A stretch of DNA of 64,000 nt from Pelosinus fermentans DSM 17108 (lineage in GTDB: Bacteria > Bacillota > Negativicutes > DSM-13327): contig NZ_AKVN02000001.1 of the NCBI RefSeq assembly GCF_000271485.2, forward strand, positions 1,492,001 through 1,556,000. The letters are read 5' to 3'. The notes under the pieces are model-generated. The model saw only the letters and a program-made list of their open reading frames with translations. It ran no database searches and had not been told where the DNA came from. Position 1 is the stretch's first letter, and each line of letters begins with the position of its first letter. Shown here piece after piece: positions 9,112 through 17,015 of the stretch. A program made the position numbers and the translations under genes.

Positions 9112-10419
9112 ATGAAAATGATAGAAGAATTAGAGTTTGCTCAGGAACTTATTGACTTTATTTATGAAAGTCCAACGGCTTTTCATGCTGTGGATACAAT
9201 AAAAAAGCGACTGCATCATAGCGGTTTTATAGAAGTTCGGGAAGATGAAACATGGAATCTTAAAAAAGGTGGTAAATATTTTGTAACCAAGAATGATTCT
9301 GCAATAGCTGCTTTTGTTCTGGGAATTGGAAATCTGGAGGAGCGGGGCTTTAAGATAATAGGAGCGCACACCGATTCACCGACGTTTAGAATTAAGCCTG
9401 CACCAGAGATGGTTAGTGAAGGAAACTATATCAGACTCAATACAGAAGTGTATGGCGGTCCTATCCTAAACACCTGGCTGGATCGTCCTTTAGGTGTAGC
9501 GGGAAGAATTACGGTAAGAAGTGAAAATATCTTGTATCCAGCAACTAAGCTTGTAAATATAAAAAAACCGATCCTTATTATTCCGAACCTTGCAATCCAT
9601 ATGAACAGAGAAATTAATAAAGGTATAGAACTAAATCCGCAAAGAGATACACTGCCACTTTTGGCCCATGTAAATGAAAGGTTAGAAGCGGGAAATTATC
9701 TGCTCAATGAGATTGCAAATGAATTGAAGGTAGACGCAGCAAGTATTATTGATTTTGATTTATACCTTTATGAATACGAAAAGGGCAGTATCATTGGTCT
9801 TGCTAATGAGTTTATATCATCAGGAAGATTAGATGATTTAGCGATGGTTCATGCAAGTCTGGAGGCACTCTTAAGAGCCCCGGCAGCACAAGCAACAAAT
9901 GTACTGATTGCCTTTGATAATGAAGAAATAGGAAGTAGGACCAAGCAGGGAGGAGATTCACCATTTCTTTCTACGGTCTTAGAAAGGATATTGATATCCC
10001 AGGGCAAGGGACGAGAAGAATTTTTTCGATCACTGGCAAAATCTTTTATGATTTCTGCAGACCTTGCCCATGCCGTACATCCTAATATGGGGGAAAAGCA
10101 TGATCCTGTAAATAGACCTATTTTAAATAAAGGACCTGTGATTAAAATTAGTGCCAAGCAAAGCTACACTACCGATAGTAATTCTGATGCAGTTTACGAA
10201 GAAATATGCAAAAAAGCAGGGGTACCTGTACAAAAATTTCTTAATCGCTCTGACTTAGCAGGCGGCTCCACCATTGGTCCTATTACATCGGCTCATTTAG
10301 CGATACGCTCTGTGGACATGGGAACTCCTATACTTGCTATGCATTCTGTCAGGGAATTGGGCGGGGTCTTAGATCATACGTATGTAACAGCATCTTTTGA
10401 AGAATTTTATAAGTTGTAA
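9112..10419 (+). CDS. apeB: M18 family aminopeptidase
   Basis: Zinc metallo-aminopeptidase of the aspartyl aminopeptidase family, 435 residues, cytoplasmic, removing N-terminal (often acidic) residues from peptides. Metal-binding blocks are visible: GAHTDSPTFRIKP near 84-96, GRLDDLAM near 243, FDNEEIGSRTKQG near 265, and the C-terminal MHSVRELGG with a ligand histidine. GGGAGG precedes ATG 9112. Monocistronic, with a terminator 60 bases downstream. Confidence 0.93.
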   Translation: MKMIEELEFAQELIDFIYESPTAFHAVDTIKKRLHHSGFIEVREDETWNLKKGGKYFVTKNDSAIAAFVLGIGNLEERGFKIIGAHTDSPTFRIKPAPEMVSEGNYIRLNTEVYGGPILNTWLDRPLGVAGRITVRSENILYPATKLVNIKKPILIIPNLAIHMNREINKGIELNPQRDTLPLLAHVNERLEAGNYLLNEIANELKVDAASIIDFDLYLYEYEKGSIIGLANEFISSGRLDDLAMVHASLEALLRAPAAQATNVLIAFDNEEIGSRTKQGGDSPFLSTVLERILISQGKGREEFFRSLAKSFMISADLAHAVHPNMGEKHDPVNRPILNKGPVIKISAKQSYTTDSNSDAVYEEICKKAGVPVQKFLNRSDLAGGSTIGPITSAHLAIRSVDMGTPILAMHSVRELGGVLDHTYVTASFEEFYKL

Positions 10420-10475
10420 GGATCAATAAGCAGGACGCTGATGCGTTCTGATAACAATAAAATATTGTGAATCGC

Positions 10476-10524
10476 AAAGCTGCCTATTACTTACTAGATG
10501 AGAAGTGACAGGCAGCTTTTATTA
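10476..10524 (+). terminator. Terminator after M18 aminopeptidase
   Basis: AAAGCTGCCT and AGGCAGCTTTT form the stem around a 24-base loop and are followed by a U-rich tract. Confidence 0.75.
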
Positions 10525-10539
10525 TTAAATGAACATAAG

Positions 10540-10568
10540 AAAAGCCTTCGCAAAACTTGCGAAGGCTT
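10540..10568 (-). terminator. Terminator after tRNA-Arg
   Basis: On the minus strand AAGCCTTCGCAAG pairs with TTGCGAAGGCTT and is followed by TTCTT, ten bases past the tRNA 3' end. Confidence 0.85.
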
Positions 10569-10576
10569 AATTTACA

Positions 10577-10653
10577 TGGTGACCCCGGAGGGATTCGAAC
10601 CCCCGACCTATTGATTCGAAGTCAAGTGCTCTATCCAGCTGAGCTACGGAGCC
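10577..10653 (-). tRNA. tRNA-Arg (anticodon UCG)
   Basis: A complete cloverleaf on the minus strand. Acceptor GGCTCCG pairs with CGGGGTC with two G-U pairs. The D-stem is GCTC/GAGC, the anticodon loop CTTCGAA gives UCG (reads CGA codons), and the T-arm is GGGGG-TTCGAAT-CCCTC. Discriminator A and an encoded CCA end the gene. It has its own consensus promoter and terminator. Confidence 0.97.
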
Positions 10654-10671
10654 ATTTAAGTCACATAATCC

Positions 10672-10700
10672 ATTGTAACGAATGACAGCTGAAATGTCAA
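10672..10700 (-). promoter_or_regulatory. Sigma-70 promoter of tRNA-Arg
   Basis: The minus strand reads TTGACA, exactly 17 bases, then TACAAT, placing the start about 10 bases before the tRNA 5' end. Confidence 0.85.
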
Positions 10701-10848
10701 TTTTTTATTAGTAATATTAAATTGAGGATTTTTTTATTGGATCAAAGAAATAATAATTATTACATCTGATTTCTTAAAAGGTAGACGGATTTAAGTACGG
10801 TTTTCCGTTGATGAATGACAAGATGAAATATGAAAGTGAGGCGATATA

Positions 10849-11772
10849 ATGGATGGACGCGGACCAATGATTATATCTACTGAAGATTTGTGGTTAATCA
10901 TTATCGCAATCGCAATGGGAACAATGGCAAGGCTGCTTGTACTAAAGGTCGATTATAAACAATATCCTTCCTACCCCAATGGAGTTCTCATTCATGTAGT
11001 GCTGGCATTTGTAGCCGCATCCATTGGAGCCGTTGCCATTCCAGCTATCAAGTCGAACAATTACACGGCTGTCACTTTTCTTGCATTGGCTGTTCAAAAT
11101 TTTCGTGATGTTAGAAAAACGGAAAGAGAGAGCTTGAAAGATTTGGAGGAGACCGAGTACACTCCTCGTGGGAATGCGTACATAGATGGAATCGCCAAGA
11201 CTTTTGAAGCAAGAAATTATTTTGCATTGGTTGTTTCTCTGTCGTCGGCTGCTTCTATGGAGATCGTTGCTGCACTGCACATCGGTATAATGTTTCAAGT
11301 GGTGGCAGGGGTTCTTGCCGGATATATTGTTTATCAGGTAATTAGCAGATTTTCCAAGGGGAAAAGTGTCGGGGATGTTGCAGCTGTTCGTCTTGCCGAA
11401 ATAAAAGTAGAAGGCTGCGAAGTTTCTGTAGAAGGTACCTTTGTAACCAATCTTGCAGGAACTCAGAATGCTCAGAAGATGATTGCGAAGGAAGGAGTAG
11501 CGGTTATCATTGAACCCAACCAGAAACATTCTGCTATTGCACTTCATAATTTTGGGCAGCGGAAGGCAATTCTTTTTGAAGCGACTCGGACACTTGGGGC
11601 TAAGCGATATAATTTCACACGCAAAGATTATGAAACGGGGAGAATCATCATATTATTTGTACCTATCGTTAGAGATCTTGAGAAACTGATTGACGTAGTT
11701 AAGAATACACCATTATTGGAATCCGTTAAAAAGAGTCATGCCGTATTACGATCAAAAGCAGTGGAGGATTAA
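10849..11772 (+). CDS. YIEGIA family membrane protein
   Basis: A 307-residue protein with several hydrophobic helices: one near 15-30, one near 45-65, and two near 125-165. It carries the family-naming motif as AYIDGIAKTFEARNYF (about 109-124), and a soluble C-terminal half follows. The family is conserved in spore-forming Firmicutes but has no proven function. GAGG precedes the ATG. The next gene starts two bases after its stop and is the partner usually found with it. Confidence 0.85.
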   Translation: MDGRGPMIISTEDLWLIIIAIAMGTMARLLVLKVDYKQYPSYPNGVLIHVVLAFVAASIGAVAIPAIKSNNYTAVTFLALAVQNFRDVRKTERESLKDLEETEYTPRGNAYIDGIAKTFEARNYFALVVSLSSAASMEIVAALHIGIMFQVVAGVLAGYIVYQVISRFSKGKSVGDVAAVRLAEIKVEGCEVSVEGTFVTNLAGTQNAQKMIAKEGVAVIIEPNQKHSAIALHNFGQRKAILFEATRTLGAKRYNFTRKDYETGRIIILFVPIVRDLEKLIDVVKNTPLLESVKKSHAVLRSKAVED

Positions 11773-11774
11773 AT

Positions 11775-11984
11775 ATGGGAAATGAAAGTTCACAAAAGCA
11801 GACAGCAGCAATCATTGCTGCTGTTACTCTCTCAAATCATAAAATACTAAGTGCAGGTGAAGCATTCGTCCTTGAGGCTAAGGATGAAGAAGAGCAGCAA
11901 AAGCTAACACTTGAGATAGCAAAGACAGTAAAAGGGGATGTAACACAATTGAGTAATGGGATCTATTTGATTCTTAAAAGTTAA
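11775..11984 (+). CDS. Small protein paired with YIEGIA (capping complex subunit type)
   Basis: A 69-residue soluble protein starting two bases after the YIEGIA stop; GGAGG lies just upstream. It looks like the small partner annotated in databases as the capping complex subunit for YIEGIA; that name is recalled, not derived here. Composition is Ala/Lys/Glu-rich (IAAVTLSNHKILSAGEAFVL, then DEEEQQK), compatible with a compact alpha/beta fold. The tight spacing indicates an obligate pair. Confidence 0.7.
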   Translation: MGNESSQKQTAAIIAAVTLSNHKILSAGEAFVLEAKDEEEQQKLTLEIAKTVKGDVTQLSNGIYLILKS

Positions 11985-12055
11985 AAAATAAGAATTTGTA
12001 ACTTTAGGGGGACGTTGTACACGGAGGACACATCAGTGCCTCTGTGGTTTACTTT

Positions 12056-12721
12056 CTATTTTTTAAAGGCTGCCCAGCCCAGAGTTTTTTTATCGTTGTC
12101 TACTAATTTTTCAAAAACATCTTCTTCCGAGTGGGGATCTCTTATTTCATTTCCAATAGGTGCTGGAGGAGGAGCATCGAAAGCTTCATTAGAATGATTT
12201 GTTATAGATTTTTCGATGTTTGCCAATCGATCAAGCAAGCGTTCAAATTCCCAGCGGTCAACAGGTTGTAATTCATCCTTGAGTATAAATCCAAATCGTC
12301 CATTGGGTTCAATGGTTCCCCATTTTACATCAGATACTTTAGAAATACTTGCTTGACGAAGTTCCATTTCTAGTTGTTGAATTGTCATTCGAACTTGTTT
12401 GAGCCTTTCTCGTTTCATTTCTCCATTTTCAATGAGCACTACAGGATGTCCGGTAAAAATTTTCTTTAAGAATGGAAATCTGATTTCAGAGTACTCAATT
12501 GCGATCAGAGTAAACACAGCAACTGCAACTAGCACAAAGGTATCGATTAGTTCAGCTCCTACAAGGGGTTCAATTAGAACGGTACCCACTGCTAACATGA
12601 CTACCGTTTGTGCTACGGTCATTTGGGCTAGGGATTTACGTCCTGCAATGCGTAAAATAAGTGTGCCGTAAAGTATCGTGAGCAAGGTTTTCCAAATAAG
12701 GGAGAAATCAAGAGTACCCAA
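12056..12721 (-). CDS. YetF-like (DUF421) membrane protein
   Basis: A 221-residue protein with an N-terminal membrane region (hydrophobic spans about 8-25, 35-55 and 60-80) and the conserved block RIAGRKSLAQMT. The cytoplasmic YetF domain includes HPVVLIENGEM and QLEMELRQASISKVSDV. Function is unknown; Bacillus homologues are sporulation or stress genes. It starts with TTG preceded by AGGTGA, just downstream of the truncated facilitator ORF. The C-terminal tail (about 180-221) is acidic and proline-rich. Confidence 0.85.
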   Translation of the reverse strand: MGTLDFSLIWKTLLTILYGTLILRIAGRKSLAQMTVAQTVVMLAVGTVLIEPLVGAELIDTFVLVAVAVFTLIAIEYSEIRFPFLKKIFTGHPVVLIENGEMKRERLKQVRMTIQQLEMELRQASISKVSDVKWGTIEPNGRFGFILKDELQPVDRWEFERLLDRLANIEKSITNHSNEAFDAPPPAPIGNEIRDPHSEEDVFEKLVDNDKKTLGWAAFKK

Positions 12722-12731
12722 TTTACATCAC

Positions 12732-12869
12732 CTAAACTAAATTTTTAGTAGTACAAATCCAGTCAGCTTCCTTGGCGTAAGATTTCTCTAAAGTAAGATT
12801 TGCATTCACGCCACAGCCAAAAGAAATTAGAAATAAAGTGCCAAAGAATTCGCCAAATACATTTGTCAT
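12732..12869 (-). pseudogene. N-terminal remnant of a glycerol facilitator (MIP family)
   Basis: A 45-codon ORF with a perfect AAGGAGG seven bases before its ATG. It reads MTNVFGEFFGTLFLISFGCG then VNANLTLEK, the first helix of GlpF-type channels (GEFxGTxxLIxFGxGVxAN), and stops after WICTTKNLV. The rest of the ~235-residue channel is absent. The stop lies ten bases before the yetF-like TTG, so a deletion may have joined the two. It could still be translated as a tiny membrane peptide. Confidence 0.6.
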
Positions 12870-13064
12870 ATTTCCTCCTTGAAACGATGTGATGGTTATT
12901 TAGTAATCTGCAGATACAGTATTAATATACGCATTACTTTATTTGCTATACAGATTCAGCAGTTATCTTTGGCAGAACGCATACTTATTGTTGGAGCGCT
13001 GGTAGACAAGCAGTTTAAAGTGTAGGATAATAAAACCTAGAATAACATTACTGGGGGTGTTTTT

Positions 13065-13487
13065 GTGCGACAAAAGTTAAACTTAATTACCTTAGGAGTG
13101 AAAGAGTTAGCTGTATCTCTTGAGTTTTATCGGGATGGCTTAGGCTGGAAACCTTCCAATGCGAGTCAGAATAGTATTATTTTCTTTGATTTAGGCGGTG
13201 TGGGTTTAGCCTTGTATCCTAGGAATTTACTTGCAGAAGATATAACCGTAAGTGCAGAAGGTACAGGTTTTTCAGGAATTACGTTAGCACACAATGCTAA
13301 AAGTATAGAAGAGGTTGATGCGGTTTTATTTAAGGCTGAAAAAGCAGGTGCAAAGATCATAAAAAAAGCCCAGAATGTTTTCTGGGGTGGTTATAGCGGT
13401 TACTTCGCCGATCCTGATGGTCATTTATGGGAAGTTGCCTGGAACCCCATGATCAGCTTTGATGAAAAAGATGCTTTAATCTTGTAA
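13065..13487 (+). CDS. VOC (glyoxalase/bleomycin resistance) family protein
   Basis: A 140-residue vicinal-oxygen-chelate protein with two paired beta-alpha-beta-beta-beta modules. LNLITLGVKELAVSLEFYRD at the N-terminus and YFADPDGHLWEVAWNP near 113-128 are typical, the latter holding the C-terminal metal-ligand Glu. Such proteins bind metals and small electrophiles; substrate unknown. It starts with GTG preceded by GGGGGTG and stands alone. Confidence 0.85.
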   Translation: MRQKLNLITLGVKELAVSLEFYRDGLGWKPSNASQNSIIFFDLGGVGLALYPRNLLAEDITVSAEGTGFSGITLAHNAKSIEEVDAVLFKAEKAGAKIIKKAQNVFWGGYSGYFADPDGHLWEVAWNPMISFDEKDALIL

Positions 13488-13650
13488 TAACTGTTTTAAT
13501 TCTTTATAAAGCTGTACTAATACAGTTTAACTTATTGTAATTGAGGAGTATGATACATTACGATATAATGATGCAAGGGTCTATTATACGAAGATATGTA
13601 TTGAAAATAAAAAAATGATGAGCACTCATTTCTAGTGTAGGTGATAAATT

Positions 13651-14505
13651 ATGAAATTAATCGTATCTGATTTAGATGGCACTTTTCTGGATTCGAATCA
13701 TGAGGTTATTGAAGAAAATGTTGCAGCCCTTAAGGCAGCTCAAAGCAAAGGAATGGAAATTGCGATTGCAACAGGCAGAAATTATGGAAATGTTTTGGCG
13801 CTATGCCAACGTGCCGGACTTAAACCTCACGTAATATCAAATAATGGTGCATTTGTGTATGATAAAAATGGAAATCAGATAAAAGCGATTGGTTTGGATA
13901 AAGATCACGTAAAAGAAGCTCTTGATTGGCTTAACTATCGTAAGTATTTCTATACATTATGTACGGATCATTTCGTATACATCCCAGCTAATGCGCATAC
14001 GATCTTAACCCGTGATTATGAAAATGCAATTAACCATGTCAAGAAGATGACACCTGAGAAGCTTAAGGAAGGAATCGATATTTTTCTAACCTTAGATAGT
14101 GCAGTGTTTGTCAATAATTTTAATGAAGTGCTAGAGCAAGATTTTGTTTTTGGTAATATTTCAGCGATCACTTTGGATGGTGATAAGTTGCGTCATGGGA
14201 GGGAGTATTTTAGTAATTATGCAGGTATGTCAATGACCATAGCGGGCAAGGATATTTTTGAAATGATTCATCCCTCTGCATCCAAAGGTAATGCATTAGA
14301 GGCTTTGACAGCACATTTAGATATTTCGTTAGATCATGTAATGGCATTTGGTGATAACTATAATGACATTTCTATGCTGCAAAGAGTCGGTTTCAGTGTA
14401 GCAGTTGAAAATGCGGAAGACGACGTCAAAAAAATCTGTAAGTATGTATCTCTTTCGAATGACGATAAGGGTGTAGCCTATATGATACACAAGCTTCTGG
14501 GTTAA
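13651..14505 (+). CDS. Cof-type HAD phosphatase
   Basis: A 284-residue HAD hydrolase of the Cof subfamily, which dephosphorylates sugar phosphates or nucleotides. Motif I is SDLDGTFLD (nucleophile Asp8), motif II is AIATGRN near 40, and motif IV is AFGDNYNDISML near 231. The C2-type cap lies between. TAGGTGAT precedes the ATG. Followed by palindromic repeat copy 2. Confidence 0.92.
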   Translation: MKLIVSDLDGTFLDSNHEVIEENVAALKAAQSKGMEIAIATGRNYGNVLALCQRAGLKPHVISNNGAFVYDKNGNQIKAIGLDKDHVKEALDWLNYRKYFYTLCTDHFVYIPANAHTILTRDYENAINHVKKMTPEKLKEGIDIFLTLDSAVFVNNFNEVLEQDFVFGNISAITLDGDKLRHGREYFSNYAGMSMTIAGKDIFEMIHPSASKGNALEALTAHLDISLDHVMAFGDNYNDISMLQRVGFSVAVENAEDDVKKICKYVSLSNDDKGVAYMIHKLLG

Positions 14506-14512
14506 AAACATT

Positions 14513-14600
14513 AAACCGCGAAGGTCACGAAGGAATGCAAAGGACACGAAGAGGTATTAGGGTTAATCAAATTTTTCATAGTCTTCGCATCTTCGCGTTT
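14513..14600. repeat. Imperfect palindromic intergenic repeat, copy 2
   Basis: The left arm (CGCGAAGGTCACGAAGGAAT with following GCAAAGGACACGAAGAG) matches copy 1 at 8702-8737 except for a few A/G changes. The right arm CTTCGCATCTTCGCG closes the palindrome. The centre is shorter than in copy 1. It begins a few bases after the HAD gene stop. Confidence 0.75.
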
Positions 14601-14628
14601 CAAAATGTTTTATTTTTTAAGAATAAAA

Positions 14629-14671
14629 TAAAAGCCTTGCAAAATTCTAATAAAGAATTAGCGAGGCTTTA
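14629..14671 (-). terminator. Terminator (mainly minus strand)
   Basis: AAAGCCTCGC pairs with GCAAGGCTTT with an inner AATTCT/AGAATT stem. On the minus strand it is followed by TATTTTATT; it closes the small membrane protein gene. Confidence 0.75.
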
Positions 14672-14701
14672 TAAGATAAACAACCATACTGCAGTCCCCA
14701 T

Positions 14702-14920
14702 TTAATGATGTCGATTCTTTAAGAATAGATTATGGGCAGCTTCGATTACTGCACAAAGTAAGAAAAATATACAGACAATAGTACCTGAAAATTTAAGAAC
14801 ATCCACTGCGATGGAACATAACAGATGCCATGATCCAACAATTGGTGCAATAAGATAAATTACTAAGAAGATTGTTGAGGATAATAGTAATAAATAAGCT
14901 GATGGATAGTTATTAAACAT
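14702..14920 (-). CDS. Small two-helix membrane protein, unknown
   Basis: A 72-residue hydrophobic protein with two predicted transmembrane helices (about 9-28 and 41-62) and a basic tail KNRHH. AAGGAGAT lies correctly before the ATG and a terminator follows, so it is probably real. No family recognised. It sits upstream of, and reads the same way as, the tonB cluster but is separated from it by a terminator hairpin. Confidence 0.65.
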   Translation of the reverse strand: MFNNYPSAYLLLLSSTIFLVIYLIAPIVGSWHLLCSIAVDVLKFSGTIVCIFFLLCAVIEAAHNLFLKNRHH

Positions 14921-15080
14921 ATTATCATCTCCTTGGTTTGATTATATCACTCCGCATAAGCGTAGTCTAGATATTAAGCTGAATATTTTGAAAATTATAA
15001 CAAAAAAATAGTAAAGCTTCTGTTACAATATAGTATGATGTAAGTTATAAAAAAGGCAGAGAAAAAAGAAAGTATACATG

Positions 15081-15134
15081 AAAAGCACAGAGTACACGAG
15101 GGGAGTTGAATTCCTTCGTGTACTCTGTGCTTTT
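15081..15134 (-). terminator. Terminator of the tonB operon
   Basis: AAAAGCACAGAGTACACGA pairs with TCGTGTACTCTGTGCTTTT over a 16-base loop, downstream of tonB. The words CACGAAG and CTCTGTG recall the palindromic repeat family at 8699 and 14513. Confidence 0.75.
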
Positions 15135-15172
15135 ATGTATCGAACTAAAATCCTATGATTTTTATGATATTT

Positions 15173-15874
15173 CTACTTCAAGCGAAAGGATACTGGCAAT
15201 GATGTATAACATGCTACTGTTTTGCCGCTATCCCTATCTTTAGCCGGTACGAATCTCCATTTTGCTACTGCAGTTACTGCTGCATCATCTAGGGATGAAT
15301 GACCAGTAGAGCGGCTTACAGAAATTTCACCAGGACGACCATTTGCTAGAATCTGCACTCGTAGTACCGCAGTACCTTCCAAACCAGCCTGTCTGGCATC
15401 TGATGGGTAGGAGGGATCTACTTTGGATAAGATACCTGGTGCAGCAATACCGCCGCGGGAACCGCCGCCGCTTACTGGGGCAGATGCTGCAGTACTGCTA
15501 GAACTGCTAGTTTCGCTGGATGATGACGAGGAGGAGGAACTTGGCGCTTCAGCCTCCGTCATGGTCATATCGCTGGCTGTAACAACAGCCTCTGATTTGA
15601 CAACTGGAGTAGGTGTTTGAATTTTTTCTACTGGTGCTGCTTCCGTTGGAATTGGTTTTGGTATATCCTGGGAATGCTGAGGCTCCGGTAGAGATGGACT
15701 ATTTCCAGCTCGATCTGCCGGGTCACTCATTAAATCCATTTCTAGGATGACCTCTTCTTGTACTGGCAAGGAAGCTGTAAATCCAGAAGCGATATAGCCC
15801 GCCGTCACCAAAAGGATAATATGAAGGAAAAAAGATACAGCCATGGCTTTACGCCAATGAAATGCATAGGACAT
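15173..15874 (-). CDS. tonB: Energy transducer TonB
   Basis: Periplasm-spanning protein that couples the ExbBD proton channel to outer-membrane receptors. One N-terminal helix (about 11-32) is followed by a long disordered linker rich in Pro, Glu and a run of serines (about 110-135). The TonB C-terminal domain (about 150-233) shows DPSYPSDARQAGLEGTAVLR and GHSSLDDAAVTAVAKWRF. At 233 residues it is of usual length. Last gene of tolC-exbB-exbD-tonB, seven bases after exbD. It probably serves all receptors in this window. Confidence 0.95.
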   Translation of the reverse strand: MSYAFHWRKAMAVSFFLHIILLVTAGYIASGFTASLPVQEEVILEMDLMSDPADRAGNSPSLPEPQHSQDIPKPIPTEAAPVEKIQTPTPVVKSEAVVTASDMTMTEAEAPSSSSSSSSSETSSSSSTAASAPVSGGGSRGGIAAPGILSKVDPSYPSDARQAGLEGTAVLRVQILANGRPGEISVSRSTGHSSLDDAAVTAVAKWRFVPAKDRDSGKTVACYTSLPVSFRLK

Positions 15875-15881
15875 AGCTGAT

Positions 15882-16289
15882 TTACCTCACTTTCTCTGCC
15901 GCTACCGATACTCGGTGAGCTCCGGCTAACTTTAGTTCGTCCAGAACGGCGATTACTTGACCGTATGGTACTTGTTTATCGCCTCTTAGGACAAAAACAT
16001 TATCCGGTTGTTTTCCCAGTTCCAGACTGACTCGTTTAGCCAGCAAGTTTAGCGGTATTTCTTCCTGATTAAACATTACACTGCCATTATCCAGGACTGT
16101 AATATTTATACTGCTGGGTTTATCCTGCTGAACAGATGCTGCCTGGGGCAGATTCACTGGAATGGTGTGCTGCTCTACCATATAAAGAGTACTCATCATA
16201 AAAAACACTAATAAAAAGAAAATAATATCAATCATAGGGATAATCATCAATTGTGGTTGACTATCTACTCGTAAACTACGCAATCTCAT
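15882..16289 (-). CDS. exbD: Biopolymer transport protein ExbD
   Basis: A 135-residue inner-membrane protein with one N-terminal helix (about 15-37) and a periplasmic domain. The essential aspartate of ExbD/TolR is in MIPMIDIIFFLLVFF (Asp21). It forms the proton-driven motor with ExbB. It overlaps exbB by 14 bases, indicating translational coupling. Confidence 0.95.
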   Translation of the reverse strand: MRLRSLRVDSQPQLMIIPMIDIIFFLLVFFMMSTLYMVEQHTIPVNLPQAASVQQDKPSSINITVLDNGSVMFNQEEIPLNLLAKRVSLELGKQPDNVFVLRGDKQVPYGQVIAVLDELKLAGAHRVSVAAEKVR

Positions 16290-16923
16290 GTGTTTCTCTC
16301 CGTGCTGCTTTTTTTAATGGCATATAGCTGATGACTAATGCGGCTGTTTGCTCAATATCACTGATCATACGGTTAACTCTTCGAGAAAAGTAGCTGTGGG
16401 AAACAAGAGCCAATGTCGCAACACTAAGACCTGTTGCAGTGGCAACTAGTGCCTCTCCGACACCGCCTGTAATGGCCATAGGCTGTCCAGACTGTACGTT
16501 AAATACGCTAAAGGAATTGATCATGCCGATAACGGTTCCTAATAGCCCAAGCAGTGGGGCCAGAGTAACAATCGTGCTCAGATCATCCAGGCGTTCCCGC
16601 AGACGATCAGCTGCTAATGTGGCACTGCTTTCCAAAGCATTTTCTACTTGACCGTTTCGCTGGGAAGCCAAAAGCCCTGCTAAGGTTACTTGTGAGAGTG
16701 TATGTGGCTTCTGCTCACATAATTGAATGGCATCATTCAAACGCTGCTTTTCCAATAAAGGCTGCAGTGCCTGATGAAAGACCTGTGTGTTAGCAAATGT
16801 ATTTTTGTAATACAAAACGCGTTCGACGGCAATTGCCACCACGAATAGCGAGCAGATCGCTAAAAGATACATGACAGGACCGCCCTTGTGAAACAATTCT
16901 ATTGAATGATTTAAAAATTCCAT
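16276..16923 (-). CDS. exbB: Biopolymer transport protein ExbB (MotA/TolQ/ExbB)
   Basis: A 215-residue proton-channel subunit with three membrane helices (about 15-35, 112-135, 150-175). The TolQ/ExbB signature is LAPLLGLLGTVIGMINSF followed by GVGEALVATATGLSVA. It forms the pentameric ring around ExbD and powers TonB. AAGGAGC precedes the ATG. Second gene of the operon after the TolC-like gene. Confidence 0.95.
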   Translation of the reverse strand: MEFLNHSIELFHKGGPVMYLLAICSLFVVAIAVERVLYYKNTFANTQVFHQALQPLLEKQRLNDAIQLCEQKPHTLSQVTLAGLLASQRNGQVENALESSATLAADRLRERLDDLSTIVTLAPLLGLLGTVIGMINSFSVFNVQSGQPMAITGGVGEALVATATGLSVATLALVSHSYFSRRVNRMISDIEQTAALVISYMPLKKAARRETHEIA

Positions 16924-17015
16924 AATTATATTAGCTCCTTATAAATAATTTTTGTGAGTATATTTTAGCAATAAAAAAAATGTATTGCAAAAGCAAAGCA
17001 GCAGCGTCAGACTGC

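Noticed and set aside
10942-11547. 201-codon minus-strand ORF
   Set aside because: Fully antisense to the YIEGIA gene.
12015-12197. Plus-strand ORF of 60 codons
   Set aside because: Antisense to the 3' end of the yetF-like gene; a shadow frame.
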